Part shown: positions 7,201 through 14,589 of the stretch, piece after piece
How positions within the stretch are numbered: position 1 is the stretch's first letter
How the letters are laid out: each line of letters opens with the position of its first letter
Made by a program: the position numbers and the translations under genes
The notes under the pieces: model-generated
Told to the model about the DNA's origin: nothing
Database searches by the model: none
The model's input: only the letters and a program-made list of their open reading frames with translations
DNA from: Fibrobacterota bacterium
GTDB lineage: Bacteria > Fibrobacterota > Chitinivibrionia > Chitinivibrionales > JANQEN01
Direction: 5' to 3'
Length of the DNA stretch: 14,802 bases
Assembly: GCA_030619215.1 (NCBI GenBank)
Contig: JAUXBV010000015.1
Span: forward strand, 1-14,802

Positions 7201-10012
7201 TACTATTCCCCTCGGCGATGCGGAAATGGAGTCAGGCGCGCGGTTCCGCCTTGACCTTGTGTTTGTAAAGAGAAACCTGCCGTGGAATGACGATCTTTTG
7301 AATATTCCGCCGACCCATGCGGTTGGTGGCAATGACTGGAGCTGGGCGCCCCACAGCAGGCCAAAAGATCCGGTTGACTTTGGCGGCATTCCAATCGGGA
7401 AAAAGGAGGACGTTGATAATAACTACTGGAATACGGAAATAGACCGGTACATTACCGTATACCGCAAAAGCCAGTTTGTCTGGGGGTATTCACCCTCACC
7501 CAGCGAGCAGTCAAACAAGGTGAACTACTATGAAATGACAACGCAGATCACCTCGCCGCTTAACAATCCATCAGAGGTCGGTGTTACCATAACTTCCAGT
7601 AATCCGGTTATACAAATTAAGGGGTGGGCGCAGATCTCCGAAGACGGCGTCATGGAGGAGATCTGGGTCAACGGGAAAGATGTGGACAATTTGTCAACCG
7701 TTGTCAGTCATGATTCTGCAACCAATCTTTGGAACTTCGATATTCCGGTTACGCTCAGCGGTGTTAATAATACCATTGACATAACATTCTTTGCAGGACC
7801 TCCCAATCCCTCAGACAGTTGCCAGGGCTGCGCTTCAACAACCCATCGCTTCTTTATCAAATTCAGCGGTTGTGAAGAAGCAACAATGTTTTTAACTGAC
7901 ACCGTCGGTGCCCTGCTTCCTGACACCGTCCAGATAGACACTACCCTGTTTCACATCTTTGTTGTTGATAAAAGTGGGGACAAGGACCCTTCCAAACCTG
8001 AGATGCTTACTGCTACCGTTTTTAATCCTATCAAAGGCGACACCATTGTCGTCCAGCTTGTTGAAACCGGCAACTCAACCGACACCTTCAGCAACACACA
8101 GCCCATCGCCGTTGTCAACAAGCCTCCGAGCCAGACCAACGATCACGAGATTTCCATGGGTGGCTGCGACAGTGTCATTGTTTACTATGAAGACCCATCA
8201 GACTCAACCGATACAGAAACGATAGTTCTCTATGCACGGGCTCCGATACCGGTGCCTGTTTACGGCTGGTATAAGGATATCGACGGGAATGGCGCTGTTG
8301 ATCAGGCAATGGTTATTTACAATATGGAACTGGAAAGCAGCTTCATACCGGATTCTCTATGCCTCCATTTCCCTTCAGAAAATGATAGTCGTACCTTTTC
8401 ATCCGGTTCTTTTACCGCAGCGGGCACTATGCTGACCGTAAACATATCTCCCCCTTTCGCTGAAAAGACAACGGGATTTACAAACTCGCTAAGCGGTACG
8501 GGGCAATCGTATAAAACATTCCAGAACACTCTTTACGAAACAGGCTTTACCTTATATGACAGTGTCGGCGCCGTATTGAAAAGCGCGATGCTCTTTGATC
8601 AGCCGGGTTCCCCGACAGACAGCCTCTTTATCATTTTTTCGGAACGTATGGACGCAACCACGCTCGCCGGAGCAACCCTGCAGCTTTTAAAAGCCGGTAC
8701 CACTGACACAACCGTCCTTAATGTGCTCTCTGTTTCAGGTAGCAGTGATAACAGCTCTTTCAATATTGCAGTCTCGCCAATAGCAGGGCAAACGCAGCGG
8801 CCTGAAGCGGGAGATTCGCTCAGGCTTGTTCCCGGCCCACAGACGGTTTGCGTAAGAGACCCTTCCGGAAATCAGCCGCATGAAAACAATCCACCGGTGG
8901 TTATCGGTATAATAACCACCCCGCCAACAATTATTGCTGCCTGTTATAATGATAATAACGCAGACGGCGTTATTGAAAATGCTGCATTATACTTCAATAA
9001 AAAAGTTAATGTCAGTCAGATAACAAACATGGCATTTGAGTGGTTTGGGGAATTACATACCGTTCCTGCGTCGGAGGCATCACAGGCTGGCGACACTGTT
9101 GTGCATGTCAATTTGGAAGGCACGGTTGTACCTGACACGTTAATTCAGACTTCCGGACTAATGAAACTCACGCTTCAGTACCAGAATAACGTCCTCGCAG
9201 AAGTAACCCTGGCTGACAGTGCGGCACCTGTTATTGTTTCCGCAACGTATGTAGCCTGCCAAATTATGGAAAAAAGCGGGGCACTCAATGACACCCTGCA
9301 CATCCGCTTCTCAGAGGAGGTAGAGGATATTACCTCAACAACACCATTTCTTCTGAACCAGTACAATCCAAATGAGATTCAATATCATCTCGTTCTTGAC
9401 AATAGTGATAATGGCGGGGCTTCACATACGTTCAATGTTACAGATATTGCGGGAGTAACCTATCCCCTGGAAGACGATTCAATATGGATAAACAGCATAG
9501 AGCACGTATCCGACCTCGACGCCAATGTGCAGTCCCATTCGGGCAACCGGCGTGCACCGCTTACCATAAAGCTGTCAATAGAGTATACCATCATCATACG
9601 GGCCTGCCCGAATCCGTTTACCCCAGGGAAAACCGATATACCGGCCTCATTTATCTCACGCAGCAGAAATGCTATCTCCTCCGATTTTAAGAAAGGAATA
9701 GCCATCGAGATAAAGACCGAGCCGCTCGCCCTGTTGAGCCTGAATAAAATCAGCCTTGACGCATCACTGCACATTCTCGATGCGGTCGGCAATGTGGTTA
9801 TAAAATGTAAAGGCCTTGAAGACGAGCAGAAGGATGTCATACTCATCAGGGATCAAACAACAGGCAAGCTCTATTTCCTCTGGAACGGGAGAAATAAATA
9901 CCGGCGTTTGGTAGGCAAGGGAGTCTATTCTGCACTGGTGAAGGTTGTTGACAATAACGGAAAGAATATAAATGAGAAGGTCATGATAGGAGTAAAGTAC
10001 AGCCCCGATTAG
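4271..10012 (+). CDS. Giant modular GH9 cellulase with CBM3-like and Ig-like modules
   Basis: Secreted GH9 enzyme, probably an inverting endo-beta-1,4-glucanase. ATG 4271 is preferred over in-frame ATG 4253 because AAGGA (4258-4262) lies 8 nt before it; residues are numbered from 4271 (1913 aa). Order: signal peptide (~1-23, cut after SAA); CelD_N-type Ig domain (~49-164, RINQAGYRP); GH9 catalytic domain (~166-675); two FnIII-like domains (~683-776, ~782-874); CBM3-like module (~878-1076, NDWSW and YITVYRKSQFVWGYSP); Ig-like domain (~1088-1200); Asp-rich domain (~1201-1328); four ~100-residue Ig-like repeats starting near 1332, 1438, 1553 and 1653; and a C-terminal PNPF...WNGRN domain (~1778-1913) like FlgD-type Ig or T9SS-associated tails. 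Catalytic features are present: GGWHDCGD (D212, base D215), the HPHHR signature (H609, H610) and acid E657 in SETGID. It is first in the locus and may have its own regulated promoter. Substrate and export route are inferred. Confidence 0.93.
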   Translation: MNNKKIFFPIFILFQLLPGKSAADPLPYQPVATPFADTVDQLPRDSANIKIGRVRINQAGYRPSDEKYFYYIGTNASDFKVINIKTGNVAGQGTLTNTGKTTASSMYIRASNNTQIIPNGDTKYELTGSEVSGTVFEGKIPDLPEGEYKVVVGSDESGPFVINENTYAWVRDALIKFYGVNRCGDSESWFHDKCHIKDGPNGDGSLSGGWHDCGDHIKESQTMSFAMVILALAASALQDRDTDKYGRNHAKTVFTDGIPDILYELRHGADFVRNSYRQANGNVSNMYTSVGNFGEDHAWWGRPEAQDKMPKAQGGPVREVRKELWSTVLGRFAAGMAVFGKLYNKYDSSYAAEAITIAKGLYAYGKENQTTGSSPAYNGENSYNDDMGLAAIALLWATRDTIYKYDLLYNTIIGANGNPSFPKGTFAGGWFACDNASPQHGLANTDWASTHTPALWALYKLILRDESSAALYGIDKDERLNLIEDVIYAIIVNIGDAGKGDMSITLPQHSLGWKNHILKYDGLWKTMHTQQEWVWNRYQAGNITELFCYYDIAKDIQGTALPNTPATEDWKAGEVKRVMVQQLDYMLGVNPWDVSMICGVGNKNFNHPHHRTANPEGKNFPGLFYRYRPPVGALHGGYDPTGNGDYKEHFSDYFHSETGIDATTNILLPVVGLGKDISGQSPYIYVHIVYVDHEKAIVEVRQSFFGAATIRYGVAPSASDFTAPCDSAGIFHVFNLTGLQPRTTYNFDVLVSDVFGNDTIVMDWVDGKQEYFSFTTLSTGPDDAIIENVKVCRVTHDSVEIFWHTPNGKFNSRVVYGTQKPPSTVHDGDIAGMPVYSHYVKIGGLQERTTYYFYVQSGTTIDDNNGKYYTFTTTVEHVDFDIRALQYDAGGLTALGINFVNQDKKSYDSLELRLYIHGTEQEVEDFAARVDIGIKYSSAGFQDEHFKDVVDGPLQKQKPQKMADTFNPADDTWHWYLTIPLGDAEMESGARFRLDLVFVKRNLPWNDDLLNIPPTHAVGGNDWSWAPHSRPKDPVDFGGIPIGKKEDVDNNYWNTEIDRYITVYRKSQFVWGYSPSPSEQSNKVNYYEMTTQITSPLNNPSEVGVTITSSNPVIQIKGWAQISEDGVMEEIWVNGKDVDNLSTVVSHDSATNLWNFDIPVTLSGVNNTIDITFFAGPPNPSDSCQGCASTTHRFFIKFSGCEEATMFLTDTVGALLPDTVQIDTTLFHIFVVDKSGDKDPSKPEMLTATVFNPIKGDTIVVQLVETGNSTDTFSNTQPIAVVNKPPSQTNDHEISMGGCDSVIVYYEDPSDSTDTETIVLYARAPIPVPVYGWYKDIDGNGAVDQAMVIYNMELESSFIPDSLCLHFPSENDSRTFSSGSFTAAGTMLTVNISPPFAEKTTGFTNSLSGTGQSYKTFQNTLYETGFTLYDSVGAVLKSAMLFDQPGSPTDSLFIIFSERMDATTLAGATLQLLKAGTTDTTVLNVLSVSGSSDNSSFNIAVSPIAGQTQRPEAGDSLRLVPGPQTVCVRDPSGNQPHENNPPVVIGIITTPPTIIAACYNDNNADGVIENAALYFNKKVNVSQITNMAFEWFGELHTVPASEASQAGDTVVHVNLEGTVVPDTLIQTSGLMKLTLQYQNNVLAEVTLADSAAPVIVSATYVACQIMEKSGALNDTLHIRFSEEVEDITSTTPFLLNQYNPNEIQYHLVLDNSDNGGASHTFNVTDIAGVTYPLEDDSIWINSIEHVSDLDANVQSHSGNRRAPLTIKLSIEYTIIIRACPNPFTPGKTDIPASFISRSRNAISSDFKKGIAIEIKTEPLALLSLNKISLDASLHILDAVGNVVIKCKGLEDEQKDVILIRDQTTGKLYFLWNGRNKYRRLVGKGVYSALVKVVDNNGKNINEKVMIGVKYSPD

Positions 10013-10063
10013 CAACAGACAAACTAGCTTGAATAGATGTACATAAAAGGTACGTGTATTAAA

Positions 10064-10198
10064 TAACCTAACAACATTCTTTTTTAGGTTACGGTGAAGG
10101 TGACGAAACCCGTTTCGTTAAACGGTGACGTTAACGTGAAGAAAAAGCGAAAAACGTAACCTCATGACGATACGGGCATTGATACCATAACCGTAACC
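10064..10198 (+). other. Hairpin-rich leader before the LamG gene
   Basis: This gap (10013-10229) has no gene. It is packed with complementary segments. TTAGGTTACGGT (10084-10095) can pair with TAACCTAA (10064-10071, 8 bp), CGTAACCT (10155-10162, 8 bp) or ACCGTAACC (10190-10198, 9 bp), each excluding the others. Between these lie two overlapping hairpins, ACGAAAC/GTTTCGT (10103-10109/10112-10118) and CCGTTT/AAACGG (10110-10115/10120-10125), and the palindrome ACGTTAACGT (10128-10137). No terminator T-tract follows. It could be a leader RNA with alternative folds or an inter-gene processing site; this is a structural observation only. Confidence 0.45.
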
Positions 10199-10229
10199 GA
10201 ACACCAAACCAAATAAAGAGGAGGGGTTT

Positions 10230-12014
10230 ATGAGATTCTTTTCTATTCTGCTTGCAGGGGCAATTATGGTACATGCAGCAGAACATGCAACGGTAGGATG
10301 GTGGCACTTTGGCGAGGGAAGCGGCAGCACGCTGACCGATGCAAGCGGGTGCAGTAACACCGGAACCATACACGGCGCCGATTGGGTCGCGGGAATGTCC
10401 GGTAAGGAGTTGAGTTTTGACGGCGTGGACGATTATGTGAATTGCGGCAGCGACCCTATTCTGCTGCCAGCCGGCCAATTGTCCCTTTCGCTATGGGTAA
10501 AACCCGACAAATGGGAGGACCAGGGAAGGATTATTACCAAACCGACCAACCCGCACGGACAAAACGGCTGCTATGACTATTACGCGCTCTTCTGCAGGGG
10601 TGAGGCGGACGTCAACTTCAGATTGACAATCGATGGGCAGGATGTATTATTATTCTCCACCACCGGCAATGTCAAAGTTGACGAGTGGAACCATATTGCC
10701 GCAGTGTATGACGGCAGCTGTATGAAACTGTATATCAACGACACCCTTGCAGGAGTGAATGAATATGTATCAGGTTCGCTGAACTATGACAACACTCCCC
10801 TGTGTCTGGGAAACAGCCCCTACATGGAAGGAGAAGCGTACCGCGGCCTGATCGATGAAGTGGCTGTGTATAACGTTGCATTGGACTCAGCACAAATTCA
10901 TACCATTTATGAAGAAAACCGGACAAACACCACGGTTATTCCTTCATTAACCGTTACACCAATCCCTTCGCCGACGAAAAACCGCCGGCCGGAATTCAAG
11001 TGGAGCGCTGTTTCTGGTGCATCATCGTACAGCATACTGATCGGCACAACCGAACAGCTTGACGATCCTCTTGTCAATATTCCGGTGTCCGGAACCTCCT
11101 TCACCCCTTCCATTGACCTGCCGCTGGGAATGATTTACTGGCGGGTAAAGAGCGACAAATCCGGATATTCGCAGCTAAGCTCCTTTGAGATTCACGACCC
11201 GGCAGTGCCTTCTCTTATTCCCTATACGCCGGAAATAACTGTTGAGAGGACACCGACCCTGCGCTGGAACTCCGTTAGCGGGGCTTCAAGCTATACGGTA
11301 CAAATCGCGGACAATGCCAACTTCAGCGACTGCAGGGAGCTGACTACTTCTGATACATTCGTAACGGTAACCGATACCCTGCCAGTAGGAGACATCTTCT
11401 GGCGGGTAAAAAGCGATCTGAGCGATACCTGGTCCAAGGTGGACCATTTTCAGATAAACGATAACACAGTGTCAACCCTTATTCGCTATAACGGTGCGGT
11501 TATTGCCACGTTAACACCCGTGCTGAAATGGTTCAGCGTGCAGGGTGCCCAGTTCTATACGGCGCAGTGGGGCCAGGAGCGTGATTTCAGCAATGCCTTT
11601 TCATATCCTGTGTCCGATACGTCCTATACTGTTCCCGAACTGTCAACTGAGGGAAAATGGTTCTGGAGGGTCAAAAGTGATGTGGAAGTTGACTATCCAC
11701 CCGCGGATAGCTTTATCGTTAATCTGACCCCTATTGCCAATTACTACAATAAACCCACTCCCGCCCAAATAAGCGTTTTGAGCAAAGATCTAGTAAAGTC
11801 GGTGGAAATAACCATAGGTATTCCGCAAAACGGGAAGGAGTTTACCCTGGTAACACTGCTTGATATGGCCGGGCGCACCATAGCGCATGAATCTCTTATA
11901 GGTAAAGGATTCCACCGGGTTGTGTATGGTAAGGGAAAGCTGCCCAGCGGAGTATACATTGTAAGAGTATTGAACGGAACAAGCCAAGTAAATAACAAGT
12001 TAATCGTTAAGTAA
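10230..12014 (+). CDS. Secreted LamG-domain protein with three FnIII-like repeats and sorting-type tail
   Basis: Probably a non-catalytic, glycan-binding surface protein. A strong AGGAGGGG (10219-10226) precedes ATG 10230. Order: signal peptide (~1-16, cut after VHA); a LamG/concanavalin-type jelly-roll (Laminin_G_3 pattern, ~20-230: WWHFGEGSGSTLTDASG, LSFDGVDDYVNCG, WNHIAAVYDG, GLIDEVAVYNVALD); three repeats starting near 235, 325 and 413 (~89-residue period), each with a TPxLxW..VSGAxxYT core and the identical motif WRVKSD; and a C-terminal domain (~505-594) with LLDMAGRTI and the ending GVYIVRVLNGTSQVNNKLIVK-like strand pair seen in T9SS type A sorting domains. No catalytic glycosidase domain is visible. 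It lies 217 nt after the giant GH9 and 61 nt before the second GH9. LamG modules also bind proteins, so glycan binding is inferred from context. Confidence 0.88.
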   Translation: MRFFSILLAGAIMVHAAEHATVGWWHFGEGSGSTLTDASGCSNTGTIHGADWVAGMSGKELSFDGVDDYVNCGSDPILLPAGQLSLSLWVKPDKWEDQGRIITKPTNPHGQNGCYDYYALFCRGEADVNFRLTIDGQDVLLFSTTGNVKVDEWNHIAAVYDGSCMKLYINDTLAGVNEYVSGSLNYDNTPLCLGNSPYMEGEAYRGLIDEVAVYNVALDSAQIHTIYEENRTNTTVIPSLTVTPIPSPTKNRRPEFKWSAVSGASSYSILIGTTEQLDDPLVNIPVSGTSFTPSIDLPLGMIYWRVKSDKSGYSQLSSFEIHDPAVPSLIPYTPEITVERTPTLRWNSVSGASSYTVQIADNANFSDCRELTTSDTFVTVTDTLPVGDIFWRVKSDLSDTWSKVDHFQINDNTVSTLIRYNGAVIATLTPVLKWFSVQGAQFYTAQWGQERDFSNAFSYPVSDTSYTVPELSTEGKWFWRVKSDVEVDYPPADSFIVNLTPIANYYNKPTPAQISVLSKDLVKSVEITIGIPQNGKEFTLVTLLDMAGRTIAHESLIGKGFHRVVYGKGKLPSGVYIVRVLNGTSQVNNKLIVK

Positions 12015-12075
12015 AGGATTTATTAAGTATAGTATTGATTATTTACCGTATTTAAAACAAAATGAGGAGTGATAC

Positions 12076-14562
12076 ATGAAATCTTTTATCGGAAAGTGTG
12101 TATTACCCCTCACCATTTTCATATACATCTCACGGTTATCTGCACTGACCATTCACCTCAACCATATCGGCTATGAGCTGCAGGGGCCAAAAACATTTGT
12201 GGTTGAACATTCTACCTCTATTAATGAAACGGAATTTGCCATAATAAATACACAGGGAGACACTGTTTACTCCGGAGGACTTGGAAAGAGCTGCACCGTA
12301 CCGGGTTGGAGCAACCGCAACTTCAAGGCAGGAGGTTTCTCTGACTTTCAAGTGCCGGGAAAATACCGAATTGTATGCGGACCTGAGCTGTCTCCCAGCT
12401 TCGAGATCGAAAAGAATCTTCTGTTTCATCAAACAGCTCAGGCTGCTGCGGATTTTTTTGCCGGCATGAGAAACAAGGATGACGACAGGGAAGTTTCTTT
12501 TTTCAACCATCCTGAAGAAAGCCGGGACGTGCACGGCGGATGGAACGACGCAACCGGCGATATGGGAAAATATCTCTCCCATCTCTCCTATGCCAACTAC
12601 ATGAATCCCCAGCAGGTCCCCATGGTTGTATGGTCACTTCTGCGGTCGTGGGAACTGAACCCGAAAGAGCTCTCAGAAACTCTGCTCGCAGAAGCTGCCT
12701 ACGGCGCGGATTACCTTATGCGGATCCTTGACGATGAAGGCTATTTATACATGATCATCTTTGACCGGTGGGGTTGGGATACAAACCGGGAAATATGCAC
12801 CTGGATTTACAATCCGGACCCAAGCATACCGGACTATGACTGGATGGGATTCAAAACTGACGATTGGCATGCGGGAATGCGTGAAGGCGGCGGCATGGCT
12901 GTGGCTGCGCTTGCAAAAGCAGCTTTCATGGAAATTTCCGGGGATTATGAGCCGGATCAATACCTTGCAGGCGCAATAAAAGCCTATACCCATTTAAAAC
13001 AACACAACATTACATATTGTGACAACGACCAGGAGAACATTATCGATGATTACTGCGCGCTTATGGCTGCAACGGAGCTCTACAAAGTAACCAACGACGA
13101 TTCCTACAAAAGAGACGCTGCTTTGCGTGCTGACAACCTTATCAACCGGATGAGCAGTGAAGGCTGGTTCAAATCAGATGAGAAAGGGAGAAGGCCGTTT
13201 TACCACGCTGCAGAGGAGGGATTGCCCCTGCTCGCTCTCGTCAACTATATGGAAATTGACAATACAAACAATGATGTCATTATTCCCCTGCTCCAGAAAA
13301 GCATGAACTGGTACCTCTCGATCAGCAGCGAGGGAGCGAATCCCTTCAATTACGTAAAGGAACATTACGCTGTTTACACAGGCTCCGGAAGCGGCAACAA
13401 CCTCGCATTAAATAAACCTGCTGCCGCCTCCTCTGTTCAGGAGCCCAATACCGTTGACCAAGCTTTCGACGGCGTTGGCAGCAACACCCGCTGGTCAAGC
13501 GGCGAGCCATTCAATGTCACCCCCTACCATGAGTGGCTGTACGTTGATCTGGAGAAAAATTATGATATCGAGAAGGTGGTTCTCCGATGGGAAGCAGCAT
13601 ACGGCACTGAATATAAAGTACAACTGTCCATTGACGCATCATCCTGGAAGGATGTATTCCATGAAACCTCGGGGGACGGCAGCTTTGACGAGATAACCAT
13701 CTCTCCCGTTCAGCAGGCCAGATACGTAAGAATGTACGGGCTCCAGAAAACCTTAGAGTGGGGCGGCTATTCTCTCTATGAATTTGAGGTCTACGGAGAG
13801 GATAATGGCCCCATAGACTGTAAGACCTCTTTCTTTCTGCAGCACAGGAATGAGACAGATTACTGGTGGCAGGGTGAGAATGCCCGGATAGCCTCGCTGT
13901 CAACAGCATTTCTGGCATCCGCGATCACCGTTGATCCGACCTTCAGAGTTTCGCCAACCGATCCCGTATCAGCAATCGCGGTCTCCCAGCTTGACTGGAT
14001 ACTGGGCAAAAACCCTTTCGACGTCTGTATGATGTACGGTTTCGGTAATAAAAACTATCCCGACTATCCGGGAAAACCTGGGTACTCGATACCGAACGTC
14101 AAGGGAGGCGTCTGTAACGGCATAACCTCAGACACAGGCAACGGAGACGATATTACCTGGATGCCCTATCATGAAAGCAGCTCGAAGAACTGGCGGTGGA
14201 TAGAGCAGTGGCTGCCTCACAATGCCTGGTACCTGCTGGCAGTATCTACCCTTAACAATATCCTGAATATGCCGCAGACAGCAATTTATTATAAGCACGG
14301 ACAAGGTAAAAACCGGATCGCTGGTATGGCTGTTTATAACAAGGCTAGCGGGAATGTAGGTGTCCTCATTACCGGTATATCTGAGAACAGCCGGGGCACA
14401 TTAACAATATATACTGTGAAGGGCCGCCGTATTATAAAACAGACCGTCTATAGAGGTAGATGCTCCATGACCTTCACCAACCACGCGGATGGTGTATACC
14501 TGTTTGTTTACAAAGACAAGCAGGGGAACACTCTCAAAAAAGATTTTTTCTTTTTACGATAA
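12076..14562 (+). CDS. GH9 enzyme with F5/8-type C domain inserted in the catalytic domain
   Basis: Secreted GH9 hydrolase of 828 aa. AGGAG (12065-12069) lies 6 nt before ATG 12076. Order: signal peptide (~1-23, cut after LSA); CelD_N-type Ig domain (~24-112, IHLNHIGYELQGPKTF); first part of the GH9 domain (~115-435); F5/8-type C/CBM32-like domain (~442-575: NLALNKPAAASS, AFDGVGSNTRWSS, WLYVDL, ARYVRMYG, YEFEVYG); second part of GH9 (~580-745); and a C-terminal sorting-like domain (~750-828, ADGVYLFVYKDKQGN). Catalytic residues: D158 and D162 in GGWNDATGDMGKYLSH and acid E710 in EQWLPHNAWYLLA. The HHR signature of typical endoglucanases is absent (GFGNKNYPDYPG instead). That places it in another GH9 subgroup, one that may include exo-acting enzymes, so specificity cannot be read from sequence. 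It is probably co-transcribed with the genes on both sides. Confidence 0.92.
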   Translation: MKSFIGKCVLPLTIFIYISRLSALTIHLNHIGYELQGPKTFVVEHSTSINETEFAIINTQGDTVYSGGLGKSCTVPGWSNRNFKAGGFSDFQVPGKYRIVCGPELSPSFEIEKNLLFHQTAQAAADFFAGMRNKDDDREVSFFNHPEESRDVHGGWNDATGDMGKYLSHLSYANYMNPQQVPMVVWSLLRSWELNPKELSETLLAEAAYGADYLMRILDDEGYLYMIIFDRWGWDTNREICTWIYNPDPSIPDYDWMGFKTDDWHAGMREGGGMAVAALAKAAFMEISGDYEPDQYLAGAIKAYTHLKQHNITYCDNDQENIIDDYCALMAATELYKVTNDDSYKRDAALRADNLINRMSSEGWFKSDEKGRRPFYHAAEEGLPLLALVNYMEIDNTNNDVIIPLLQKSMNWYLSISSEGANPFNYVKEHYAVYTGSGSGNNLALNKPAAASSVQEPNTVDQAFDGVGSNTRWSSGEPFNVTPYHEWLYVDLEKNYDIEKVVLRWEAAYGTEYKVQLSIDASSWKDVFHETSGDGSFDEITISPVQQARYVRMYGLQKTLEWGGYSLYEFEVYGEDNGPIDCKTSFFLQHRNETDYWWQGENARIASLSTAFLASAITVDPTFRVSPTDPVSAIAVSQLDWILGKNPFDVCMMYGFGNKNYPDYPGKPGYSIPNVKGGVCNGITSDTGNGDDITWMPYHESSSKNWRWIEQWLPHNAWYLLAVSTLNNILNMPQTAIYYKHGQGKNRIAGMAVYNKASGNVGVLITGISENSRGTLTIYTVKGRRIIKQTVYRGRCSMTFTNHADGVYLFVYKDKQGNTLKKDFFFLR

Positions 14563-14589
14563 CTTTGAACGATTCAGAGGATATGATAC

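Noticed and set aside
10029..10062. TTGAAT and TATTAA as a promoter of the LamG gene.
   Set aside because: The spacer is 22 bp, too long for a normal sigma70 promoter.
10064..10091. TAACCTAA/TTAGGTTA hairpin as a terminator of the giant GH9 gene.
   Set aside because: The T-run is in the loop, not after the stem, and the stem is weak.
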